This document shows, piece by piece, positions 57,246-64,000 of a stretch of 64,000 nucleotides of DNA. Numbering within the stretch: the stretch's first letter is position 1; the number at the start of each line of letters is the position of its first letter. The notes beneath the pieces were generated by a model. It saw only the letters and a program-made list of their open reading frames with translations, was not told the origin of the DNA and did no database searches. Source of the DNA: Anaerolineales bacterium (GTDB lineage Bacteria; Chloroflexota; Anaerolineae; Anaerolineales; UBA11579); the NCBI GenBank assembly GCA_026129255.1, contig JAHCIJ010000003.1, positions 248,001 through 312,000 on the forward strand, read 5' to 3'. The position numbers and the translations under genes are program-made.

Positions 57246-59564
57246 ATGGCAAAAAAGAAACGCTCTACTAAAAAGACTAACCGGCGCTCGAGCGAGCCAC
57301 GTATCCTGCCCGCCATCGAGTCGTTCTGGGCCAGCATCTCGCCTGACCGCAAACTGGATGCGCTCGGCATCCTGCTTGCTGCCATCGGTGTGCTGACCCT
57401 GCTGCTGGTCTTCTCTGGCTCCCCCGGCAGCTTTGGCGAAGCCTGGCTGCGCCTGCTGCGTGGCGGCCTGGGCTGGGGGCTCTACCTGTTCCCAGTTGCC
57501 CTCATTGTCCTGGGTGTGTGGCTGGTGCTGCGCCATTTTGAGCGCATCCCGCCGTTGCGCTCCCGCCGCCTGGTGGGCATCGGCCTGCTCTTCGGCAATC
57601 TGTTGCTCCTGCTGCACATGTTCCTGTTCCCGGTGGTTGCCCCGTCGGCGATCCAGCTGGCTGAGCAGGGCATGGGCGGCGGGCGCATCGGCGCCGGGCT
57701 GTACAACGCGCTGCTGGGTGGCCTTGGCCCGGCGGGCATGTGGGTCAGCGCCATCACCTGGCTGGTGATCGGCGTCTTGCTGGCCTTTGATCTGCCTGCC
57801 AGCAGCCTGGTGGCTTGGCTGCCGCCCCTGCTGGAGCAGCTGCGTAATAGCCGCCAGCCTGTACCGCAGGAATGGGATGTCTACCCGCCGCTGGAGCCTG
57901 AGTTTGCTGCCGGCCCTGCCTATTCCGATGCCGAGGCGCCGCCTGCTCAGGCGGTTACAGAAATCTCGCCAGAGCAACAAGCTGAAATTGACCAGCTGGC
58001 CGAGCAGATCAGCGAAGAAATTGCAGAGACCGCCATTCCCGCCGCGCAACCGGTGTGGGAGCTGCCTGCCCTGGCCGAGATGCTTGACCCCGGCGATGTG
58101 CTTACCTTCAGCGTCGATCACGACCGCCAGCGTGGCGATCTGATCGAAGAAACCCTGCACTCCTTTGGCGCGCCCGCCCGCGTGGTGGAGATCAACCGCG
58201 GCCCCACCATCACCCAGTTCGGTGTGGAGCCGGAGTTCGTCGAGACGCGCGGCGGCCGCACGCGTGTGCGCGTGGGCAAGATCGCCGCCCTGGCCGATGA
58301 CCTCGCGCTGGCCCTGGCCGCCTCGCGCATCCGCGTGCAGGCGCCGGTGCCCGGCAAAGGTTACGTGGGTATCGAGGTGCCCAATGAGCAGATCGGCCGC
58401 GTGGCCCTGCGCGATGTTGTCGAGAGCGAAGCCTTTACGCGTCTACGCTCGCCATTGAGATTCGCCCTGGGTCAAGATGTGGCCGGCAACGCCGTTTCGG
58501 CAGACTTGGCCGCCATGCCACATTTGCTCATTGCCGGCGCAACCGGCTCCGGCAAATCCGTGTGCGTCAACGCCCTCATCTGCTGCCTGCTGCTCAACAA
58601 CACGCCTGAGACGCTACGTCTGATCATGATCGACCCCAAGCGCGTGGAGCTCACCGGTTACAACGGCATCCCGCATTTGCTCACCCCGGTAGTGGTCGAG
58701 ATCGACCGCGTGGTCGGCATCCTGCAGTGGGTCACGCACGAGATGGACAAGCGTTATCAAAAGTTCGCCAAAGTTGGTGCACGTCACATCATTGACTACA
58801 ACCAACGCGTCCAACAGGATGGTGAGAAGCTGCCATATCTGGTGGTGATCATTGATGAGCTGGCTGACCTGATGATGGTCGCCCCAGATCAGACCGAAAA
58901 GCTCATCACGCGCATGGCACAGCTGGCGCGTGCCACCGGCATCCACTTAGTATTGGCTACCCAGCGTCCTTCGGTGGATGTGGTCACTGGCCTGATCAAG
59001 GCCAACTTCCCGGCCCGCATCGCCTTCGCTGTGGCCAGCACCACTGATAGCCGCGTGATTCTGGACCAGCCCGGCGCCGAGCGTTTGCTGGGCAAGGGTG
59101 ACATGCTCTTCCAGCCGCCCGATGCTCCCGCGGCGGTGCGTCTGCAGGGCGCCTTCCTGGCCGAGAGTGAGATCACACGCATCGTCATGCACTGGCGCAG
59201 CCTGGCCGGTTCAGCCGAGCTGGCGCATACCGGTGCGGCGCGCACCACCACAGATCACGAGGGCGATGCAACCCCAGCCAGCAACCTGCCGCTCAAGCAA
59301 ATTCCCATTTGGGAAGAGATCGAAGAGATCCAGAATCAAGACGAGCAGGACACGATGTTCGATGAGGCCGTGGACCTGGTGCGCCGCCGCGGCCGCGCTT
59401 CCATCTCTATGCTGCAACGCCGCATGCGTATCGGCTACACGCGCTCGGCGCGTATCATCGAACAGATGGAAGCGCGCGGCATCATCGGCCCGGCCAAACC
59501 CGGCGCCCAACATCGCGAAGTGCTGGACTACGGCAACAGCGCCGCTCCGCCGGTAGGAGAGTAA
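57246..59564 (+). CDS. ftsK: FtsK/SpoIIIE DNA translocase
   Basis: 772 residues. Four N-terminal helices (about 40-195), a short linker (about 200-275), alpha/beta motor domains from about 280 (RVVEINRGPTITQFGVEPE), Walker A GATGSGKSV (431-439), Walker B VVIIDELADLMM (about 535) and a C-terminal gamma winged helix (SISMLQRRMRIGYTRSARII). Pumps chromosome arms through the division septum. The linker is short, as in SpoIIIE rather than E. coli FtsK. The following GNAT starts 2 bp after the stop. Confidence 0.96.
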   Translation: MAKKKRSTKKTNRRSSEPRILPAIESFWASISPDRKLDALGILLAAIGVLTLLLVFSGSPGSFGEAWLRLLRGGLGWGLYLFPVALIVLGVWLVLRHFERIPPLRSRRLVGIGLLFGNLLLLLHMFLFPVVAPSAIQLAEQGMGGGRIGAGLYNALLGGLGPAGMWVSAITWLVIGVLLAFDLPASSLVAWLPPLLEQLRNSRQPVPQEWDVYPPLEPEFAAGPAYSDAEAPPAQAVTEISPEQQAEIDQLAEQISEEIAETAIPAAQPVWELPALAEMLDPGDVLTFSVDHDRQRGDLIEETLHSFGAPARVVEINRGPTITQFGVEPEFVETRGGRTRVRVGKIAALADDLALALAASRIRVQAPVPGKGYVGIEVPNEQIGRVALRDVVESEAFTRLRSPLRFALGQDVAGNAVSADLAAMPHLLIAGATGSGKSVCVNALICCLLLNNTPETLRLIMIDPKRVELTGYNGIPHLLTPVVVEIDRVVGILQWVTHEMDKRYQKFAKVGARHIIDYNQRVQQDGEKLPYLVVIIDELADLMMVAPDQTEKLITRMAQLARATGIHLVLATQRPSVDVVTGLIKANFPARIAFAVASTTDSRVILDQPGAERLLGKGDMLFQPPDAPAAVRLQGAFLAESEITRIVMHWRSLAGSAELAHTGAARTTTDHEGDATPASNLPLKQIPIWEEIEEIQNQDEQDTMFDEAVDLVRRRGRASISMLQRRMRIGYTRSARIIEQMEARGIIGPAKPGAQHREVLDYGNSAAPPVGE

Positions 59565-59566
59565 AA

Positions 59567-60005
59567 GTGACAACCATAACTTTGCGCCATCACATCAGAT
59601 AATGTTCACGACATCCTGAAATTGCGCGTCTCGACTGCGCAAGAAAAGTTCGTAGCGTCAAACTCCTACTCGCTGGCTGAGGCGCTGTTTGAACCCAAGG
59701 CCTGGTACCGTGCCGTCTATGCGGGCGAAACGCCCGTGGGTTTTATGATGATGGAAGAAGACCCTGAACAAGGCAAGTACTACTTGTGGCGGTTTTTGAT
59801 CGATGCTGAACACCAAGGCAAGGGGTACGGCTATCAGGCGATGAAATTACTGATCGAGCGCGTGAGGCAGTTGCCCAACGCCACGGAGATGACCCTGAGT
59901 TACGTGCCGGATGAACACAGCCCGCAGCCGTTCTACAAGAAGCTCGGCTTTGTGGATACCGGTGAGGTAGATGACGACGAGCTGATCATGCGGCTTACCC
60001 TTTGA
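59567..60005 (+). pseudogene. Frameshifted GNAT acetyltransferase (BltD/SpeG-like)
   Basis: GTG 59567 with GGAG upstream starts VTTITLR, the usual first strand, but stops after 11 codons. The expected continuation ITSDNVHDILKLRVSTAQEKF is in the next frame from about 59589, so one extra base near 59588 breaks the gene. The remainder is a good GNAT domain (WRFLIDAEHQGKGYGYQAM, then FYKKLGFVDTGE). A truncated product from TTG 59622 is possible. Family members acetylate polyamines. Sequencing error cannot be excluded. Confidence 0.7.
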
Positions 60006-60044
60006 TATGCCTGCGCCATTCCTGAAGAAATAGCGGGCGGCACT

Positions 60045-60270
60045 GTGACGCATATGGTGTTTGTATAAGCTGAAGGATGCCAGTCCGGAGAGCCGCAATG
60101 CTGCCACACAGCAATTGCGTGCCCTCAGCGGTGGGATGCCCAGCTTGCTCACGCTGGATGTCGGCGCGAATGTTGCCAGCTCTGCCCACAATTACGATGT
60201 CGGCCTCATCGCCACCTTGCAGACCGCGCTGGCCTGCAGCCACATTGCCGCGATAGACAGCGAGCAATAG
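60045..60270 (+). pseudogene. Degenerate Dabb (stress-responsive A/B barrel) gene
   Basis: GTG 60045 gives VTHMV, and the frame shifted by one T (60060-60062) continues as LYKLKDASPESRNAATQQL, LLTLDVGANVASSAHNYDVGLIAT, the core of a Dabb domain. After that the homologous ADRAGLQ is in another frame (about 60213-60234), with the HIAAID tail back in the first. At least two frame changes and a shortened C-terminus indicate decay. It follows the frameshifted GNAT and ends before a terminator. Confidence 0.6.
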
Positions 60271-60278
60271 GACTAAAT

Positions 60279-60308
60279 AAAAAGCGGCCAATTAGGCCGC
60301 TTTTTTTT
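60279..60308 (+). terminator. Rho-independent terminator
   Basis: GCGGCC, loop AATTA, GGCCGC with five A before and eight T after; between the decayed plus-strand genes and the convergent HtrA-like gene. Confidence 0.9.
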
Positions 60309-60330
60309 GTTTGGCGCTTCATATGTGTAT

Positions 60331-61487
60331 TTAGGGGGAAACGGGCCGTGCGCCCAAGGTTAATTCAATCATAAGCTCCTGGTCGGCCCGTAGAACCACG
60401 AGCACTACCACATCGCCGGGGCTGGTGTGGCTCAGTAGATAGGCGGCCAAATCACTGGAAGAGCTGATGGCTTTGTCGTTGATGTGGGTGATAAGGTCGC
60501 CCTCCAGTAGGCCGGCTTGCTCGGCCGGGCCGTCACTCAGCACCTGGCGCACGAAGGCGCCACGGGTTTGCTGCAGGCCAGACTCCTCGGCAATTGCCAG
60601 CGTCAGGTCGGTCAGACTGGTCATGCCGATAAAGGGGTAATCGTAGTGGCCGCTTTCAATCAGTGATGGCACGATGCGTTGTACGACGTTGGCGGAAATG
60701 GCAAAGCCTACGCCAGAGCTCAGTGCCTGATTGTCCTGGTTGTAGTACAGGGTGCGGATGGCACGGTTGACGCCAATCACTTCACCATACAGGTTCAACA
60801 ACGGGCCACCGGAGTTGCCGGGGTTGATGGCTGCATCCGTTTGGATTAGATCGCCCATGGCAAAGATATTCTCGTTGCCCACTTGTGCCGAAGTGAGCTC
60901 TGGCAGCGTGCGCGCCAAGTTGGATACCACGCCGGTGGACATGCTGCCCTCTAGCCCAAAGGGATTGCCAATCGCAATTACCAATTGGCCCACCCGCACC
61001 TGGTCTGAGTCACCGAATACCAGGGGTACCAGCTGGTTTGGCGGTATGTCTACTTTGATGACTGCCAGGTCAGAATCGGTGTCCGTACCCAGCACCACAG
61101 CCGGGGCGCGCTCGCCATTATGGAACACCACTTCAATGCCGCGCGCCCTGTCTACCACATGCTGGTTTGTAACAATGTGTCCGGCACTGTCAATGACGAA
61201 ACCTGACCCGTGGCGCACGCCAATCGGCGAGTCAATATATTCAGTGACACCACGCCCTGGCTTACCGTCTCATATAAAGAAACCAGCGCTTCCTGCTGGT
61301 TGGCCAGGTCGCCTGAGAGCAGGATGCCCGGCATGGCGGGCTGGGAGGCTTCGAGGGTTTCGTCGGGAGTAACAGTGGCGCGCACCAGAGGCGACTGGCC
61401 AAGGTCTACTGTTACGCTGCAGGCAAGGCCAGCCACCGCCAGGGCGGCCAGTAGGCAGGGCAGTGCGGCGTGCTGCAGGCGTCTCAT
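60331..61487 (-). pseudogene. Frameshifted HtrA-like trypsin/PDZ lipoprotein protease
   Basis: The N-terminal frame starts at 61487 with a lipoprotein signal (LLAALAVAGLACS) and reaches LYETVSQGVVSLNI, aligning with the intact neighbour. The protease then continues in another frame (DSPIGVRHGSGFVIDSAGH), so one base is lost or gained near 61240. The rest is intact: His in VTNQHVV, Asp in DTDSDLAVIKV, Ser in NPGNSGGPLLNL, and one PDZ domain to RPVSP. Reinitiation at GTG 61218 would yield an unexported protease. Sequence error is possible. Confidence 0.75.
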
Positions 61488-61530
61488 TGTGAGCTCTTTG
61501 GCGAAGGAGCGCATTAATAGCCTACAACAA

Positions 61531-61558
61531 AAAACGGCCCAAACGGGCCGTTTTTTTT
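61531..61558 (-). terminator. Rho-independent terminator downstream of the intact HtrA-like gene
   Basis: CGGCCC/GGGCCG six-bp stem, 4-nt loop, with A-runs and T-runs of four and eight; on the minus strand it ends in TTTTTTGTTG. It separates the two HtrA paralogues. Confidence 0.88.
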
Positions 61559-61577
61559 GCCTTTCTCATCAAATTGG

Positions 61578-62744
61578 CTAAGGGGAAACGGGCCGTGCGC
61601 CCAACGTGAGGTTGATCTGCTGCGGTTCACCATTGCGAATAATGTCCAGCACCACCACATCACCGGGGCTGGTGTGGCTGAACAGGTACGAGATCAGTTG
61701 GTCAAAATTTCTGGTCACGCGCCCGTTGATGCCCACGATCATATCGCCCTCTTGTAGACCCGCCTCATCAGACGGCCCGCCAACCACCACATTGGAGATC
61801 AGAGCGCCGTTGGTGGTCTCCAGCCCCAGTTCCTGAGCCATTGCCAGGCTCAGATTGCTGTAGCTGCTCAAGCCAAGATAGGGATATTCGTACTTGCCCG
61901 TCTCGATCAGACTGGGCACGACGCGTTTGACGATATTTATGGAGATGGCAAAACCGATGCCAGAGTTGAGCGCATCGCCCGAGTCATTGAAACTAAAGGT
62001 GCGGATGGCGCGGTTCACGCCCACCACTTCGCCGTGCAGGTTGAGCAGCGGCCCACCGGAGTTGCCGGGGTTGATGGCGGCGTCGGTCTGGATGATGTCG
62101 CCAGCGCTAAAGAATTGGTTGGAGTTGGGGGCAATGTTCATCGAGTCCAACGTGCGGCCCTTGCTGGAGATCACGCCCAGGCTCATGCTGCCGCTCAGCC
62201 CAAACGGATTGCCGATGGCCACGACATACTGGCCCACCTGCAAAGCGTCCGAGTCGCCCAGGTGCATCGGCACCAGTTCGCCCTCAGGCGCAGTGATATG
62301 CAGCACAGCCAAGTCAGAGTCGCGGTCTTCGCCGATCACTTCGCCCACAGCTTGGAATCCAGAGGGGAATGTGACTTCGATGTACTGGGCACCTTCCACC
62401 ACGTGGTAGTTGGTGACGATGTGACCCTGGGTGTCATACACAAAGCCAGAGCCTTGCCCGCCGCCCAACTGCGAGGCCACCGCAATGGAAACCACACCCG
62501 GGCTGACAGCCTCATACAAGGAGATCAGCGCTTCCTGCTGCGAGAGCATATCGCTGGATACCTGCACCTCTGGGTTGGGCTGCACTTGAGGCAGCTGCAT
62601 GTTCTCTACCTGGTTTTGCACCTGGTTGCTGAAGTCTTGCAGGGCTTCACTGGCATTCGGCAGTTGGATGCTGCTACAGGCCAGGGCAGCCAGTACCAGG
62701 ACACTGATCACTGCAAGAAACGAACGATGGCGTTGTGTTTTCAT
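61578..62744 (-). CDS. HtrA/DegP-like serine protease lipoprotein
   Basis: 388 residues, S1C protease. Signal with lipobox (VLVLAALACSS), helical linker, trypsin fold with His in VTNYHVVEGA, Asp in DRDSDLAVLHI and Ser in NPGNSGGPLLNL, then one PDZ domain (about 290-385, NGALISNVVVGGPSDEAGL). It degrades or refolds damaged exported proteins. It follows the J-protein gene by 18 bp, making a stress operon, and is duplicated downstream by the frameshifted copy. Confidence 0.93.
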   Translation of the reverse strand: MKTQRHRSFLAVISVLVLAALACSSIQLPNASEALQDFSNQVQNQVENMQLPQVQPNPEVQVSSDMLSQQEALISLYEAVSPGVVSIAVASQLGGGQGSGFVYDTQGHIVTNYHVVEGAQYIEVTFPSGFQAVGEVIGEDRDSDLAVLHITAPEGELVPMHLGDSDALQVGQYVVAIGNPFGLSGSMSLGVISSKGRTLDSMNIAPNSNQFFSAGDIIQTDAAINPGNSGGPLLNLHGEVVGVNRAIRTFSFNDSGDALNSGIGFAISINIVKRVVPSLIETGKYEYPYLGLSSYSNLSLAMAQELGLETTNGALISNVVVGGPSDEAGLQEGDMIVGINGRVTRNFDQLISYLFSHTSPGDVVVLDIIRNGEPQQINLTLGARPVSP

Positions 62745-62762
62745 AAATCCTCTTTGTGCACG

Positions 62763-63668
62763 CTAGTTGTGCTTCGTCAGATTTTCGAGAAAAGCTTTCT
62801 CGTCAGGATTGGTCACTTTGGGGATGCGCACCCGCACTTGGGCCAACAGGTCGCCGCGCGTGCTGGGCTGCTTAAGCTTGGGCATGCCTTTGCCCTTCAG
62901 GCGGAAAGACTGGTTGGGTTGCGTGCCCGCTGGCACGCTGAGCACCAGCTCGCCGTCCAGCGTCGGCACGCGTACTTCGCCGCCCGCCGCTGCGGTAGCC
63001 AGGTCTACGGGCACCTCGGTGCGCAGGTTGTCACCCTCACGCGTGAAGCGCGGGTCGGCGGCCACTTCTACCACCAGATACAGATCGCCGCCGTTGGCCG
63101 CGCCGGCCATGCGGATCTTGGTGCCGGTTTGGGCGCCAGCTGGGATCTTCACCTCAAGCCGTTTGCCCTCCAGCTGCAGCAGGCGCGTGCCGCCGCGGAA
63201 GGCTTCGTCCAGGCTGATGGTGATGGATTGCTCGTAAGCAGGGGTACTGCGCTGGCGTGATGCTTGGCGGGCGGCGGTTTGGGTAAAGCCGCCGCCAAAG
63301 ATCTGCTCAAAGAAATCAGAGAAGCCGCCCATGCGCCCGCCAAATACATCGGCAGGGTCACCATACTCCACGTGCACATCACCGCCGCGGTTGGCCCACT
63401 GGCCCCAGTTGAAGCCACCGGGTTGCCCGCCGCCGCGCTCCCACTGGGTGTAGGCGCTGCCCACCTGGTCATACTTGGCGCGTTTTTCCGGGTCGCTAAG
63501 TACCTGGTTGGCCTCATTGAGGTCTTTGAACTTGTCTTCGGCAGCTTTATCGCCTGGGTTTCGGTCTGGGTGGTATTGCAGCGCCAGCTTGCGATAGGCC
63601 TTCTTAATATCCTCTGCGCTGGCATCCCGGCCAACCCCAAGCACGTTGTAATAGTCTTTGTATTCCAT
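62763..63668 (-). CDS. CbpA-type DnaJ co-chaperone
   Basis: 301 residues from ATG 63668. J domain 1-70 ([23 protein letters not shown] in YHPDRNPGD), a Gly/Phe/Trp-rich stretch (about 75-135, [13 protein letters not shown]), then two C-terminal beta domains ([34 protein letters not shown]). No CxxCxGxG zinc repeats, so class B (CbpA/DnaJB) rather than DnaJ. It stimulates DnaK. A 66-residue N-terminal extension in the longer frame lies upstream of the promoter and is rejected. Confidence 0.93.
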   Translation of the reverse strand: MEYKDYYNVLGVGRDASAEDIKKAYRKLALQYHPDRNPGDKAAEDKFKDLNEANQVLSDPEKRAKYDQVGSAYTQWERGGGQPGGFNWGQWANRGGDVHVEYGDPADVFGGRMGGFSDFFEQIFGGGFTQTAARQASRQRSTPAYEQSITISLDEAFRGGTRLLQLEGKRLEVKIPAGAQTGTKIRMAGAANGGDLYLVVEVAADPRFTREGDNLRTEVPVDLATAAAGGEVRVPTLDGELVLSVPAGTQPNQSFRLKGKGMPKLKQPSTRGDLLAQVRVRIPKVTNPDEKAFLENLTKHN

Positions 63669-63690
63669 GATCTGCTCGGGTTGCTTATGT

Positions 63691-63718
63691 ATTCTATGAC
63701 CCTGGCACACGGAGTCAA
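63691..63718 (-). promoter_or_regulatory. Promoter of the J-protein/HtrA operon
   Basis: Minus strand TTGACT (63713-63718), 16-bp spacer, TAGAAT (63691-63696); about 22 nt before the start codon. Confidence 0.65.
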
Positions 63719-63751
63719 TAAGAGCATTGTTAGAAAGCGGCGCGCTCGTGC

Positions 63752-63757
63752 TATTAT
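63752..63757 (+). promoter_or_regulatory. -10 element for the receiver-like gene
   Basis: TATTAT with TTGTTA (63727-63732) 19 bp upstream; 9 nt before GTG 63767, so a leaderless or near-leaderless transcript is likely. Confidence 0.4.
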
Positions 63758-63766
63758 TTCGTGCCT

Positions 63767-64000
63767 GTGCCAACGCAATTGCTGCTCTCTCTTTCGGATG
63801 CTCAACTGAGTGCGCAGCTGGCCACGCAAGTGCTTGAGCCAGCTGGCTATTCCGTTGCGCTGGCACACAGCGCGGCTGTAGTGCGCCGCTCGCTAAGCGC
63901 CGAGCCGCCCAGTGTCCTGTTCCTCGGTCCCCTTGCGGACGAAGACCCCTTCACCCTCGCCGAAGACATCAAGCTTACACACCCTACCTTGCCCGTGGTG
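63767..64000 (+). CDS. N-terminus of a receiver-like (response regulator) protein, cut by the right edge
   Basis: Open frame of 78 codons to the window end, from GTG 63767 (a GTG at 63761 is also in frame). [53 protein letters not shown] and [11 protein letters not shown] follow the beta1-alpha1-beta2-alpha2-beta3-alpha3-beta4 pattern of receiver domains. The usual phospho-Asp at the end of beta3 is replaced by LGP, so a pseudoreceiver is likely. The rest of the protein (sensor kinase or regulator) is outside. Confidence 0.6.
   Translation, partial: MPTQLLLSLSDAQLSAQLATQVLEPAGYSVALAHSAAVVRRSLSAEPPSVLFLGPLADEDPFTLAEDIKLTHPTLPVV

Overview
The window looks like a chromosomal segment of a GC-rich member of the Chloroflexota, most likely Anaerolineae. 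This is inferred from gene content: a GlmL-type ASKHA ATPase next to DUF6754-like and other membrane proteins, an immune-inhibitor-A-like metalloprotease, a pan-motif-like leader before panB, a T-box before pheS, a SAM-I riboswitch before metH, and a monoderm-style envelope repertoire. No rRNA, tRNA, CRISPR array, transposase or phage gene was recognised. Genes are densely packed, with many 1-10 bp overlaps.

Region 1 (1-22,135, all plus strand) is a surface-glycan locus. It holds a sulfotransferase, two sugar-oxidoreductase genes, a CMP-nonulosonate synthetase fused to a HAD phosphatase, a NeuB-type synthase lacking the SAF domain, and a KpsS-like glycosyltransferase. An unusual subcluster follows: a carrier protein, an aminoacyl-tRNA-synthetase-like amino acid:[carrier protein] ligase, a GNAT acetyltransferase, an AAC(3)-fold acyltransferase and a DUF4910 metallopeptidase-fold protein. 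Next come GT2 enzymes, a second cytidylyltransferase/dehydrogenase/SDR module, a DUF115/GT42-like transferase, a GT39-like protein, tandem GT2 genes, a Wzz-like protein, an O-antigen-ligase-like protein and a secreted metalloprotease. Together they could make, activate, decorate and polymerise a nonulosonic-acid glycan.

Region 2 (22,200-28,150) is the coenzyme A operon panB-panE-panC-coaX-(ATP-grasp)-coaBC, preceded by an attenuator with mutually exclusive antiterminator and terminator helices. Region 3 (28,166-35,493, minus strand) is an eight-gene overlapping operon encoding a GlmL-like ATPase, a barrel-sandwich/KOW protein, several membrane proteins and an LPxTG-like surface protein; glutamate mutase subunits are absent. 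Region 4 (35,585-41,009) holds a PH-like membrane protein, two DnaA boxes, a DUF92 protein, a DegT aminotransferase, a Pro/Thr-rich membrane protein, a lipoprotein foldase and an acyltransferase.

Region 5 (41,006-53,141) is translation and methionine metabolism. T-box-controlled pheS and pheT are separated by a four-helix-bundle gene whose ends carry arms of a palindromic repeat. The opposing operon metH - membrane glycosyltransferase - homocysteine methyltransferase/MTHFR is controlled by a SAM-I riboswitch, and a cargo-free copy of the same repeat sits in its leader. Region 6 (53,304-56,141) is a lower-GC island with a transmembrane kinase-like protein and a zinc-ribbon membrane protein. 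Region 7 (56,191-64,000) carries rnz, ftsK, two decaying genes (GNAT, Dabb), a frameshifted and an intact HtrA-like lipoprotein protease, a CbpA-type J protein, and the start of a receiver-like gene cut by the right edge.
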